64,000 nt of DNA. Source: Edaphochlamys debaryana (taxonomy: Eukaryota; Chlorophyta; Chlorophyceae; Chlamydomonadales). The position numbers and the translations under genes were made by a program. The notes beneath the pieces are model-generated. The model made no database searches. It was not told the origin of the DNA and saw only the letters and a program-made list of their open reading frames with translations. Position 1 is the stretch's first letter, and each line of letters opens with the position of its first letter. This document shows, one piece after another, positions 1 through 11,820 of the stretch. Location: the NCBI GenBank assembly GCA_016858145.1, contig JAEHOE010000008.1, positions 1,116,001 through 1,180,000 on the forward strand, in the 5' to 3' direction.

Positions 1-2572
1 CCTTCATGTTCACCAAGTACCTGCAGGTGGGGGGGAGGGGGAAGGGAGGGTGGCCGGTAGGATGGGGGGAAGAGGGGGAGGATGGCGGGAGGGGGGGGAG
101 GATGTCGTGCTACCAAGCAGCAACGCGCTCGCGTCCCTCGCGCCCAGGAGCTCCAGGCTCGGAGGACACGTGCTGGGGTGCAGGGGTGTATGACACGGCC
201 AAACTTAATGACCGGCGGGCTCCAGGGCACCTGTCAGAGGAGCGCATGCGCCGAGTCCTGGGCGGTCTGGGCAGCTGCCCGCTTGTGCGGGGGGGGGGGG
301 GGGGATGCGGGCTATGGCCTGTACGGTCTCGTGTGGCTCTCCCTCCTTCCCCTCCCCCGCTCAACATGAACTGCGGAACCCTCCCTTTCCCTCCTCCCTC
401 GCCAGGACGCCTTCAACGTGCCTCTGGTGATCCAGCTCACGGACGACGAGAAGAGCCTGTGGCGGGGGCTGGACATTGATGAGGCGCGGCGCCTGGCGCG
501 GGAGGTGAGCGGGGCGGGGCAGAGGTTGGGCCCGGGGTCCGAGGCGCAGGGGAAGCGGGGCAGGGTGACTGCAGACTTGAGCCCAGAGAGGGATGCTGCA
601 ACGGGGCTAAGGAGCGCCCCAGCAACCTGTGCCTCGCCACATCCGACTCCCCACACGGCCACACCCCTGGAGGCCCGGGAGCTGTGCGCGCCCTCGTCAA
701 TCGCACTGCATATTGCTTGAATCTGTGTCTCGCATCCCGCCCTTGACCGCTCCCTGGACTTCAGAACGCCAAGGACATCATTGCCTGCGGCTTCGATGTG
801 GCCAAGACCTTCATCTTCTCCGACTTTGAGTTCGTGGGCGGCGCCTTCTACCGCAACATCATCCGCATCCAGAGGTGCGACGCTGCTGCGCGCCGGCGCA
901 GCTGCATTCCACTGGCAGGTTGGGGATTGCGGTTGGGAATGCGCACGGGTTCGTGCCAGCAGCCAAGTGTCCCCCAAGGCAGTCCACAACCCGGTCCTCT
1001 CCCGGTACCCTCCTCGCAGGTGTGTGACCATGAACCAGGTCCGCGGCATCTTCGGCTTCACGCCGGAGGACAACATCGGCAAGATCGCCTTCCCGGCGGT
1101 GCAGGCCGCGCCCTCCTTCCCGGACTGCTTCCCGCACATGTTCGGCACGCGCAAGGACGTGCGCTGCCTCATCCCATGCGCCATCGACCAGGCAGGTCTT
1201 CACCTCTCGAGCAGGGTGACGAACTTAAGCTCACCGCCGCTTCCCAACAACCCTGCTGGGCTGGCCCCGGAGGTCCCGCCTCCATCAAACTTACTGACCT
1301 CCTGCCTGTCCCCGTTTCGTGTGTCCCGCTCCCCCGCAGGACCCCTACTTCCGCATGACCCGTGATGTGGCACCACGCATCGGCCACCTCAAGCCCGCGC
1401 TCATCGAGTCCAAGTTCTTCCCTGCGCTCCAGGTAAGAGCAGGAGCACACTGCAATACATTGAGCAGCTTTCGTCACGAGCCCTGACCTTGTAGAATCGT
1501 GTCCCAAGGCTATTCAAAAGCCTCACTTTCTTACCGCTACAAGGACCTTGCTGACCCTGCTGCTCGAACAGCACGCCTTGCTGACAATGACCTTGCTGAC
1601 CTGCGCTCGCCTCCACGCCCCCAGGGCGAGAGCGGCAAGATGTCCGCCTCCGACACCACCTCGGCCATCTTCGTCAACGACACGCCCGCGCAGATCAAGG
1701 AGAAGGTGGGGCGCGGGCGCAGCCACGCGCGTCAGCCACGCCCTGCTCCTTACCTGAACCCCTTCCCTCAAGTAGCAGGCTCTGCAGCCAACACTCGGCC
1801 CTATTCCACCCTGTAGTAGACGCAGATCCCAGAAATTTCACGGCCTCCGACACTGTTTATTCACCCGCGCTTCACCCTCCCCGCGCCTTTCCCGACCCCT
1901 TCCTGACCCCCTCCCCTCCACCAGATCACCAAGTACGCCTTCTCTGGCGGCGGCGCCACGCTGGAGGAGCACCGCTCCCGGGGCGCTAACCTGGCGGTGG
2001 ACGTGCCCTGGAAGTACCTCAACTTCTTCATGGAGGACGACGTCAAGCTGGCCAAGATCGGGGAGGAGTACGGGTCGGGGCGCATGCTCACGGGTGAGGA
2101 GGGGCGGGGTAGGGGGGGGTGGGGGCGCGCGGGGCAGGCCAGGGCGTATGGAGTGCAGGGTGGGAGGCCAGCAGCGGAGCAGTTCAGAATCATCTCTTGT
2201 GACTGACTGGAGATGGAGGTGGTAGAGGTCTTCTTTGACCTTGCTGCGCCGCTGCGCCCGTCCTCCTCCCAGGCGAGATCAAGAAGGAGCTGACCACGGT
2301 GCTCACAGACCTGGTGTCCCGCCACCAGCGGGCACGAGCGCAGGTGAGGAGGGGTGCAGGGGCCTGCAGTGAAGCCTGCGATGCAGCGCACGGCTGGCGG
2401 TGTGGTTGAGGCGATCCTCATGTTCTCTCTGCTCCCACTGTACCCCTGAGAGCCTGCCGTCCCTGACCTGACGCCCCTCCATCATGTCCTCCGCTCCCCG
2501 CCCCCTTCCCGCCAGGTGACGGAGGACGTGGTGGATGCCTTCATGGCGGTACGGCCCATGCACGTGCTGTGA
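1..2572 (+). CDS. WARS: Tryptophanyl-tRNA synthetase, cytosolic type (3' part, 5' end outside window)
   Basis: Class I aminoacyl-tRNA synthetase that charges tRNA-Trp in the cytosol. Exons: 1..26, 406..504, 765..874, 1020..1191, 1340..1432, 1625..1705, 1925..2093, 2273..2343, 2516..2572; the phases agree at every junction and the frame ends at TGA 2570-2572. The spliced protein reads through segments diagnostic of eukaryotic [46 protein letters not shown], the ATP-binding loop [13 protein letters not shown] (KMSKS-type, here KMSAS as in eukaryotic and archaeal enzymes), then [14 protein letters not shown] and a C-terminal helical region ending AVRPMHVL. The N-terminal part with the HIGH-like signature is missing only because the window starts inside the gene. 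The intron at 1192-1339 appears to start with GC: CAG|GCAGGT is needed to keep the conserved DQ/DPYFR sequence. Identification is secure. Confidence 0.95.
289..304. repeat. Run of 16 G in a tryptophanyl-tRNA synthetase intron
   Basis: An uninterrupted homopolymer of sixteen G lies inside the intron between exons 1..26 and 406..504. Such runs are prone to length errors in both replication and sequencing, so the exact count should not be trusted. Confidence 0.9.
1192..1339 (+). other. GC-AG intron of the tryptophanyl-tRNA synthetase gene
   Basis: The donor reads CAG|GCAGGT and the acceptor CCCCGCAG|GAC. Starting at GC gives the family-conserved sequence [13 protein letters not shown]. The nearest GT, three bases further on, would insert residues and change the conserved motif. 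See the finding on GC-AG introns. Confidence 0.8.
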
Positions 2573-3468
2573 GGAGGGGGGTGACCAGGAGGAGGGGGGG
2601 AGCGGGAGGAGCGAAGGGGGTCACCAACATGGAACGCCGGGTGGTGGTCTGTGCTGGGTAGCCGGAGGCCAGGGTAGCGGAAACGGGAGCGAGCGTGGAG
2701 GCAGGAGGAGATACTGGTCAGCAAAGAGTGTTGGGGGGCTGGGCCTGTGAGGTCCGCTGCTGGGTGGCGAGGGGGGACAGGGCACGTGACCGAAAAGGTC
2801 TAGAGACAAAGCAGGGGGCTGACGCGTACGGCTGACTGCACAGAGCTACCGTATAGGCGATTGCGTTTGGTAGGCTGTTGCCTCACGAGCAGATCAGCCT
2901 GGGTTTCGCACGTGAAAGCGGGGCCCGTATCGGGAGGGTTGACAGTGGGTGAATATGTTAAGGTGCAGGATGGAAGACATGCTGGATACAGAGCAGGTCA
3001 AGGAGGACAGCGGTCGGGGGCACAGCTTGCTTTCTCGAGTCATTTAGTTACAAGCTTTCTGCACGACGCGGCTTCACGGCCTGAACAGTCTCGTCCTGCG
3101 TCTCTGGAGTCCCTAGCTCTAGTCATGCTTGCTCCATAGCCAGTTGAGCAGTGCGCGTCGTCAATCGGCCCTCGACGTCTGTGCTGATATCCGTACGTTC
3201 TGCATGTCCGGCCTCCTTGGTTCCCGTCAGTGCAACTGTGTCCGCTCACAACCCCAGTAGGTCTCACCCCCGGTTCCTACCAGTCAGACGAACATATCAT
3301 CTCAAGAAGCTCAAGCACCTAAAACCTGCTCCTGCTGCCCATCCCTTGGCCACGACACCAGCCTGCCCTATCTCTCGGTTACAATGCCAGCCTCCGCACC
3401 TTGCCCCTCCCCGTGCCGTCCGAGCAACGCCTGCCCCCACTCCCCGACGCGCCCCACCACGCGCCGCC
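2573..3468. other. Intergenic region between convergent genes (two 3' UTRs)
   Basis: This stretch holds the 3' UTR of the + strand tryptophanyl-tRNA synthetase gene and the 3' UTR of the - strand coiled-coil gene. No open frame continues a neighbouring exon. I find no TGTAA on the + strand for the synthetase. Two copies of TTACA (TGTAA on the - strand) lie at 3379-3383 and 3048-3052. Confidence 0.7.
3379..3383 (-). terminator. Probable poly(A) signal (TGTAA) of the coiled-coil gene
   Basis: TGTAA is the usual volvocine algal polyadenylation signal. This copy sits 86 bases downstream of the - strand stop codon at 3469-3471. A second copy at 3048-3052 could mark a longer transcript. Confidence 0.5.
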
Positions 3469-6400
3469 TCACTGCGCCACGCTGCGTCCGCGCAGCATGC
3501 TGAGCGCCTCCGCCACCCCCCTCAGCTTGTGCATGGCCTCGGCGGAGGCCTCGAGCTGCTCCCGCAGGTCCTCGATGGTGGCCCGCAGCTCCGAGTTCTC
3601 GTCCTCCAGCTCCAGCTTGTCCGCCTCCAGGCGGTGCAGCTTGGTGAACACGGCCTGCAGCGGCTCCGTCAGCGGCGAGCTGGCGGGCAGGCCAACGGGC
3701 GTGCGCTCCGCGTTGGCGCTGCCTGCGGCGGCCGCAAAGGCGGACTTGGTGGTGACGGGCGTCTGGGGCTCGGTGGTGCTGGGGCCGTCTGAGGGGGTGT
3801 AGTCTGGAGAGCGGGGGACGTCGTCGTCCTCCTCTTGCGGCCCTGCGGGCGCGGCGGCGTGCGCCTCCGCTGCGTCCGCCTCCGCCTCGGCCAGAAGCCC
3901 CGCCTCGCTGTCCTCCGCGGGGCCCGCGGGCGCGGGCGTGGAGGCGGCGGACGTGCTGACGCCGGCCTCCCGCTGCAGCGCCTGGATCACGTCCAGCTGC
4001 AGGGACATGGTCTCGACGTTGCCGCGCAGCTTCTCAGCCTCCGCCACGGCCTCGCGCAGCCGCGCCGCCTCGGCCCGCAGCGCCGGCAGCAGCTCCACGT
4101 AGGGCGCCAGCTGCGGGATCTCCTGGCTCAGCGCCACGGCCTCCGCCTCAACCGACCGCAGCGCGTCCCGCTCCTCCCGCAGCGCCGCCACCTCCGCCAC
4201 CTGCGCCCGCAGCGCCTCCACCTCGGCCGTCAGCGCGCCGCGCTGCTGCGCCACCGCCGCAATGGCATCGGCCTCAAACACGGCTGCGGACACGGAGCCA
4301 GGGTCGGCGCCCGGGAGCGGCGCCTGGGGCTCGAGGCGGGACCCCACGCCGCCCTCCGCCATGGTTTGCATCATGGGCAGGCCGGTGGGGAGGCCGGCAG
4401 CGGCGCCGCGGCCAAGCGGGCCGTCGTACGAGCCGCCGCCCGAGCCGGAGCCCGAGGAGGCGGCGTAGGGCACGGGCGCGGGTAGTGCGGGCGTGGGCAC
4501 GCCCGAGGGGCCGGTGAGTGCCATCGCGGCGGCCCCCGCCTGCCGCTGCATCTCCTCCAGCTCGGCCTGCAGGGCGGCGCGCTGCTCCGCCAGTGGCGCC
4601 AGCGTGCGGATGGCCGACTGCAGCCGCGCCACCTCCTGCTCCACGGCCTGGGGCGGGTGGGCAGCGGGCAGGGAAGGCAGGCGTGGTCGGGTCAGTCCCA
4701 AACAGACTACGGTACAGCGGCGGGTAGACTAGCATTTGCGTAGGGCACAACGCACGAGCTTGCACGGAATTCGAGAGGACTCGCACAAGCCTGAAACAGA
4801 CCAGCCCGCCTCTTCCGCAGCCGCCCCACGGGCCACGGGCTGCAGGCAAGCGAAGGCCAAGCCGATTCCCAGCGGACATCCTCCGCCTCCACGCGCCCCG
4901 GGCCCCCTCCCCACCTGCAGGTCCTTCAGCTCCTGCTGCAGCGCCATCTGCATGTCCATCAGCTGCTGCTGCCGGGCCATGTGCCCCTGCATGGCCGCCA
5001 TGGCCTCCTCCGCGTCGCTGCCGGCCACGCTGACCGCCAGGCTGGCGGCCGTGGCGGGGGCCTCGCGCGGCGTGGTGGCCGTGCCCGTGCCGGCACCCCC
5101 CTCGCCCCTGCTCGAGGCCATCTGGCGCTCCAGCTCCGCCAGCACCCCCTCCAGCTCCACCACGCGCCGCCGAGCCTCGTCCCGGTCGGCTCGTAGTTGG
5201 GACTCCTCGGCGTGCTGCAGCCGCTCGGCGGTGTCGTTGAGGCCGCGCATCTCGTCCTGCAGCATGGGCCCCTTGGTGATCTCGGCGCGCAGCTGGTTGA
5301 CGATCATCTCCAGCGTGCGGACCTGGCGTGGGCAGGGCATGGTGGAAGGGGGCTGGTGAGAATGGGGTGCTGTGGGGAAGCAGGGGTGTGTAGAAAAAGG
5401 GGGTCAGGGGCCACGCAGCCACGCGTCATCATGGGCCTCCAGGCGTCGCATGAATGCGGCTGGCACGCCTGCCGGGAAGAGGTGACACCGTCTTCGGAGG
5501 TTCCATAATTGTTATTCCAGTTGCAACGCGACCTTCCGTCAGTTTGAACTAGAAGTCGTCGCGGGCCTGGAGGCTGCCAGCGCTCGGAATGTTTGCCATG
5601 CATCGCAGTGCACCAGCGAGCCCGAGCAACATCGAGGTTCAAGACCGCTGCATCGCGCCTTTATAACAAGCAGTATAGCGGATGCGGAGGAAGCCGGAAA
5701 CGAAGCGCGGTGTCGTCAAACCGGCGAAGCAATGTTTGGCATCCATGACCCGCTGCCGCGACAGCAGCACTGCACCCCGCGAAACCGGCTGCAGGCTACA
5801 GCAGAACACCACGGGAATGGCTGACACTTAGTCGCCACGCTCTGGGCGCACATGTACCCGAGCCAAACCTCCCTGTGGCCCCCCCCGCTTACCCGCGCCA
5901 CCTCGACCTCTGCCTGCTCGATCTCGGCCTCGATGTGCTCCGCCGATGACACCAGCGCTCTGAGCTCTGCCAGCTTGGCCAGCTGCGCCTGTGCCTCGGC
6001 GGCGGGGCCCGCTATCCGGCCCAGCTCGGCCGCCACGACGGACTGCTCCGCCACCTGCAGAAGGAAAAAGAACACCACGGGGCGACAACGCGTGAACGCA
6101 CAACGCCTCACGAGTCACGACCCATGTCACTGCTCTCCAACTACCGGTACGCCGGCAAGGCAGTCCCGGCACCGCCCCGCTCACCAGCGCCTGCGCCTCC
6201 AGCAGCTGGCTCTCCACCATGGCCATCTCCGCCACCTGCGCCTGCAGCTCCACCAGCTGCGCCTCCAGCGCCGGCCGCCCAGCCACCTGCGCCTCCATGC
6301 TCGTCACCTGCGCCCGCAGGGCCTCCACCGCCTCGGCCGCGGAGGCCAGCTCCACAACCCGCAGGTCCAGGGCCGCGCGCTCCGCCGCGACGGCGCTGAG

Positions 6401-9400
6401 CGCCTCCACGCGGGCGCGCAGGGCCTCGGCGGCCTCGGCCTCGGGCTGGGGAGGGGGAGCACAGAGGAGGGTGGAGGGTGGAGGGAGGAGAGGGAAGGGG
6501 TCAGCTGGGGCGGGGCAAGGCTAGGCCGGGGTCACAGCTGGAGGGCAGAAGGATGACAAGAGGGCACGGTATGTAGCTGGGAAGAGAAGGGGCTGTGGGC
6601 TCACCGCCATGCGGGCCATCTCCGCCTCCAGCTCTGGCCGGCGGGCAATGGTGTCCTGGCGGCCCGCCACCAGCTGGTCCAGCAGGTAGATCTGTGGGCA
6701 GGCGGGGCAGCAGATGCCAACTGGTGAGGGGCCCGACGCAGGTTGCGGTAAGGACGTCAAGGACAGGTAGCAGTACCGCAATAGCACTGCATCCTAGCCC
6801 GTAATACCCTGCCATGTCGCCCAAGCAAGGCGCACCTCTGCCGCCGTGGCCTCGAGCTCCGTGAGCTGCATCTCCAGCTCGTGCTTGCGCGACACCACGT
6901 CGCTCTTCTGCTGCACCTGCCGCTCCAGCAGCTCCGCCTCGTGGGCCTGCTCCTCCAGCAGGGCCAGCTGGGTCTGGGGGGTGGGCGGGGAAGCGCAGCG
7001 CACAGCGACAGGAGGACGTGAGCAGGGACTGTAGGCTAGGGGACAGCGGGAAGTGGAGATGGTTTTGTGGCCCAGCAGGAGCCCCGCTAGGGTCGGGAGC
7101 CCCGCTGGGAGTTGAGAGCCCCGCTGCGGGTCGGGAGCCCCCTTGGCGCTCACCTTGAGCGACTCCTCCATGCCCTTCTGCAGCTCCTGCCGCTGGTTGG
7201 CCAGCATGCGCATCTCCGCGACCTGCAGGATTGCAGGAGAGCCGTACCGCGTCAGCACCTACCCTGCCCTGACCTCGGCTCCACCCATTCTCAAGGCCGT
7301 TCGGCACCCCATATGCGCCCATATAAGACCCGGGCGAGCGGCCCGTATCCCCTGCACCGCCACGCGCCTGCTTCTGCAGGTCCAGCGCCTCATCGGCCGC
7401 AGCCTCCAGCGCCGCCACCTCGGCCCGCAGCGCCGCCAGCTCGGCTGGCGGCGGCGCCACCACCTCCGCCGCGCGTTGCTTCAGCATCTCCGCCTCCCGC
7501 TTGTACGACTCGTCGGCCGCCTCCCGCAGGTGCGCCTCCAGCGCCGCCAGCCGCTCCCGCTGCTCCCGCAGCACCTGCAGCTGAGCCTCCAGCGCGATGG
7601 CGTGCGGCTGCGGCTGAGGGCCCACGCCTGGGATCTGCGCTGACGAGATGGACACACGCGGGGTCCGCGTGGGGGAGGTGAGCACGGCGGAGGCCGCTGC
7701 GGCGGCGGCCGCGCCGCCGGAGAAGGACATGCCACCCCGCTGCATCTCCAGGCCCAGGCTGGACAGGGCCTCGGTGAACTGGGACGTGCCCGCGCCGCCC
7801 GCGGTGACGTGGTGGGACTGGGAGCGCGAGGGCGGCGGCGGCATGGCCCGGAACGTCAGGCCGCCCGCGGGCACCATGCCGCTCTGCGTGTACCTGTCCT
7901 CGCACTGCGGCGCGCCGCCGCCCTCGCTGCTGTCCGCCTGCCCGCCCGCGCCCTCGCCGCTGACCGAGAGCTCCGCGGCCGGCACCAGGCCCAGGTTCGA
8001 CACGGCCTCCACAAACTGGCTGGCGCCGTCGCGGCGGCGCTCGTGCGCGAGCGAGCGCATGTGCGCCAGCTGGCGCTCCAGGTCCTCCGAGGCTGCCAGC
8101 TGGGCCTCGATGTCCTTGAGCGCGTTGCGCAGCGCCTCCGCGCCCGCGGCCTTGGGCGCCAGGATGTTGACCTGCTGCTGCAGCGCGTTGCGGAGCGCCA
8201 CCTGCGGGGCGAGCGGGGCGGAACGGGAAGGGGGGCCAGAGTAGGCTCGTGCGATCTGGTGGCATCGGCCTCCTCACGTTCGCCATCCTTTCAGCACGAT
8301 AGCCGGTCACTGGAGCCGGAGACCCGCTGGCCTGCATACGGTACCTCAGGTCCCCAAGTTGCGTTGGACTCAGGACTATCAGCTTACATCCACCCAAGCC
8401 CACCTGCTGCTTGAGGTCCGCCAGCTGCAGCTCCAGGTCCGCCACCTCGGCGCACTGGGCCGCCAGCTTCTCGTGCTGGGTGCGCAGCACGGGCAGCCGC
8501 GCCGCCACGGACTGCAGCGACGCGAACCGCGCTTCCAGCTGCGTCACCTCGCCGGCCGTCAGCTGCGCCGCCTCCACGCGGGCCTTCAGGGCCTCGATGT
8601 CCCCCACCTGGGAGCCGAAGTAAGGGGCGCAGTGTGAGCAAGTCAGTGCGCTGCCAACCGCACATTTCGCATCTCAGATCCAGACACGGCTCTTTTTCGG
8701 TTCGGCGGCATCACCCGCAAGCAGATCCTGCGCCTACACGCCCTGCGTTCGCCAATTTCAGCGCTTCTGGTTACCTTGATGTGCAGCTCGTCGAGCTGCG
8801 CCTGCAGCTGCACCCTCAGCGCCTCGGTCTTGTCCTTCTGCTCCAGCTGCTTCTCCAGCTGCCGCACCTCCGCCGCGGACGCCTGCAGCTTGGCGTACAG
8901 CGCCTTGAGCCCGGGCAGCTGCTCCGCCACGGGGCTCAGCGCCGACACCTGCTCCTGCAGCGCCTCCGCGGCGGAGGCGTCCGAGCGCAGCAGCGTCACC
9001 TGCTTGCGCAGGCGCTCCGTTACCACCGCCGCGGGCTGCAGGCTGGCGGCCTCGGCCTGCGGGGCGGATGGAGCCGGACAGAGAGGGTCAGGAGGGATGG
9101 CTGAGCTGGCCGCTTGCACGCAGGGTGCAGCATGGGCTTGGCCGGGTTTCCGCCCACGGGCAGGGCCCCTGCCGCACCGCACCGCACCTGCAGCGAGTTC
9201 TTGGTTGCCTCCATCTGCCTCAGCTCCTTGAGCTGCTCCTCCAGCGCCGCCACCTCGCCCGCCAGGGGCTCCAGCCGCACCTTCTCGGCCTGCGATCGCA
9301 ATGGGGAGAGGCGAGTGAGTATCCTTGGCGGGGAAGGACAGGCTAACGGGGCACGTTGACCTTCGCTGGGCAGCGGGCATGGCCCTGCGTTGCAGCCGGC

Positions 9401-11199
9401 CCCGCCCTCCGCCGCCTCGCACCTGCAGAGTCACCAGCCGGTTGGCGGAGGCGCTCAGCGCCGCCACGTGCGCCGCCAGGTGCTCAGCCTCGGCGGCCTG
9501 CAGCAGCGGGGAGCAGGGAAAGGATGTGGTCAGGCACAGGAAAAGAGACAGCCCTCAAGCCCTCAGTCCCCACGCCCACACCCGCACCCGCTTTAGCTCA
9601 GTCCCCAGGAGTAACTCCCGGTGCCCACCCCTCCTCCGTCCAACCCGTCCCCCTCCTCCCTGTAGCCGGCCCCACCTGCGCCGCCAGCGCGTCCTTCTGG
9701 TCCCTGAGCTTCTTGAGGTCCGTGCGCCCCAGGCTCTTCTTGAGCTCGGCATTGGTGCGCTCCGTCTCCGTGATCTCCTTGCGGATGGCGGCCAGGCGAC
9801 GCTGCTCCTCCTTGAGGCGATCCAGAACCGTCTGCCTCTCCGACGTCTGCTCGCGAGTCAGCTTGATGATCTTGTCCTGCACTCCCAGCAGCGCGGGGTC
9901 CGCGGCCGCGGGCGCCCCGCCCATGCTACTCGAGGGCGAGAGGACCGGAGCCGTGCTGTTGCTGGTCGCGAGGTTGGATTTGAGCGAGGCATTCTCCGCC
10001 TCCGCGGCTTCGAGCGCGGCTTGAAGCTTGGCGTTCTTGGCGTTGGCCTCCGCCAGGCGCGCCTCCGCCTCCGCCTGCTTGGCCTGGAGCTCCGCCAGGG
10101 CCGCAGCGGCACCGTTTAGGGCCGTGTTGGCTGACTCTAGCTGAGACATGGTGTGCGCTAGGCGCTCGCGGCGAAGCTCGCCGCGCGCCGAGTTGGCCCG
10201 CGGGCTGCCGCAGCTGCTGGCACCCTCTCAGGGGCTGGCGTTGGCGCTGCTGTTGCCGCCGGAAGTGCCGGCGGCGAGCGCTGCTACAGCCGCTGCGGAG
10301 AGCGGACTCGCCCCGTGCGCGGGCTCAGGCGAAGCAGCGGGGCTACGCTCCTTGGGGTCAGTGGGCAGCGAGCCAGCGGCTGCAACGGCTGCAGGAGAGA
10401 CGTGTGCGGCGGCGTCGGCCTGCTGAAGCTCCTGGGGAGCGGATGTATCTGGTCTTTTCCCTGGCTCTCCGATGCCACTGCCACTGCGGTCCTCCGGTGC
10501 TGCGGGCCGCGATAGGGTTCCGCCGGGGCTGACGTCCACTACTGGAACCCCGCTGTGACGTCCCCGACGCCCGGCAGGCGGCTGCTTCTGCGGAGTGTTG
10601 CCGACGCTAGTGAAGCCACCTCCAAGGATGTCGGTCCTGTCGTCGGGCCCGGGAAGGCTCTGGGCCTGGCAGCGTGGACGGTGAGGGGAGGGGAGGAGGG
10701 GGCTTGCAGGGGCAGGATGCCGACGTGACCGCGCACAAACCGCTCGCCAAGCAACCGCGCTGAGCCCGTTCAGCTCACTCAAAGCGCGAGGCAGGAGCTG
10801 CTTTTTGCAGCGCGCAGCGCTCGGGGGCGCGCAACTGCCTCCACTCGGCCACTAACAGCACTAGGCAGAGAGGCGCGGCTTGCTAGGCACCATAAACTCA
10901 TGACTGGAGCCATCTAGCCATCGCCGAGGTCTAGTAAACCCAGGGGTCGGCTTGCCAACCCGCCATCAGCCTCGCGCTGAAGCTGCGCGCAACAAGGCGC
11001 CCCCGGCAGAAGTCCCCGGAGTCCATGGACCTTAAATGAGCGCAGATCAGCTCCAGCGCACGCCGTTGCGACTCACCCGGCCAAGCAAATCCTCCTCGCC
11101 GCTCTCTGGGGGCTTGCTGCCCTTCCTGCTGAGCTGACGACGCAGCACAAGAGCGCCTACACTTCCAGCTACTGCGGCTGCCGCAGGGACCGCAAACAT
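3469..11199 (-). CDS. Large N-terminally anchored coiled-coil protein, reading frame interrupted by one TGA
   Basis: Exons in transcript order: 11077..11199, 9676..10665, 9423..9497, 9188..9289, 8775..9056, 8404..8607, 7368..8201, 7154..7222, 6836..6973, 6605..6691, 6185..6445, 5893..6054, 4915..5322, 3469..4647 (about 1,637 codons). The first exon encodes a short hydrophobic stretch (FAVPAAAAVAGSVGALVL, residues 2-19) followed by basic residues, which suggests a membrane anchor or signal-anchor. Residues ~42-190 are Pro/Ser/Ala-rich and probably disordered. From ~200 onward the protein is almost entirely heptad-rich Glu/Ala/Leu/Gln coiled coil, broken by a Gly/Ser-rich island (~650-780) with a duplicated motif (SQFVEAVSNLGL at ~653, SQFTEALSSLGL at ~732) and by linkers near 1170 and 1470. 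Every intron is phase 0. TGA at 10230-10228 (codon ~187) interrupts exon 2; translation could instead start at ATG 10149. The intron at 7223-7367 seems to use a GC donor. Function not recognised; a structural or tethering role is inference. Confidence 0.75.
7223..7367 (-). other. Probable GC-AG intron of the coiled-coil gene
   Basis: On the - strand the donor context is AAGCAG|GCGCGT and the acceptor is CCTGCAG|GTC. Both flanking exons need phase 0. The nearby GT dinucleotides would shift the frame of the next exon (VAEMRMLANQRQ), so GC is the only donor that fits, although GCGCGT is a weak match to the GC-donor consensus. Confidence 0.55.
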
Positions 11200-11660
11200 A
11201 CAGGGTTTGCAACGAGTGCGGGGCGATGCGCCTAGGTCGCGGCCATCGCTACGCCGCAGTGCCTTTACAGTGGTCTGTGATGTGCAGGTAGTGCAGAACG
11301 GTGGTCGCGGCGTGTGGGTGTGCTTGATTCAGCGAGCGACCCACAACGGGCCCCGCGACAGATGCACTCGCTGGCCTTCGCCCACCCCCGCCTGACCTAT
11401 CGGAGGGCCGGCCAGCGCTATTGATTGGCAGCAGTAACGGCCCAGGCTGCGGCACGGCCCAAGCCCGCCCCTTACCTCCCCCCTCCTCCCGTGCCTTTCT
11501 CCCCCACAGGCCCTTCCCTGACGACTCTCCCGACCCAACGCTCCCCTCCCGCCCGGGCCGTCTCTGGGGCAAGTCCGCCGCCTCTCCAGGCTTTTTCGTG
11601 CTGAGACGCCGCCGTCAGGCTCTTCGGGCGGCGAAGCCCCCCGGGATTACCCCGTGTTGG

Positions 11661-11687
11661 CGTGCGTGCGTGCGTGCGTGCGTGTGT
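11661..11687. repeat. CGTG tetranucleotide microsatellite
   Basis: About six CGTG units in tandem, ending in GTGT. Confidence 0.9.
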
Positions 11688-11704
11688 CACACATAAACAT
11701 GCGA

Positions 11705-11820
11705 TTCACGCCTGGCCCGCGATGCCACAAGCTTTACTTTCGTTATCCCTATCGCTTGTGATTAAGAGCAGGGAAAGTTATCGACCACGCTCCAACATGC
11801 CGGCGACATGTCTGGGGGCT
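11705..11820 (+). repeat. Dispersed repeat, copy 1 (inverted partner at 19887-20002)
   Basis: This segment aligns without gaps to the reverse complement of 19887-20002. Shared blocks include ATGCCACAAGCT, TTATCCCTATCGCTTG, GAGCAGGGAAA and a longer block at 11791-11813. The two copies sit on either side of the F-box gene in opposite orientation. It is not coding in any frame I can defend and is most likely a piece of a non-autonomous mobile element. Confidence 0.7.

Noticed and set aside
3835..4485. Long open frame on the strand opposite the coiled-coil exon
   Set aside because: It is a shadow of the real - strand exon: very high GC suppresses stop codons in all frames, and the product is an Arg/Leu/Gly-rich mixture with no motif.
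10228..10230. Selenocysteine reading of the in-frame TGA
   Set aside because: Neighbouring sequence is disordered Ser/Ala/Pro-rich rather than a redox motif, and I see no convincing SECIS-like hairpin in the 3' UTR. A nonsense allele, error or downstream start is simpler.
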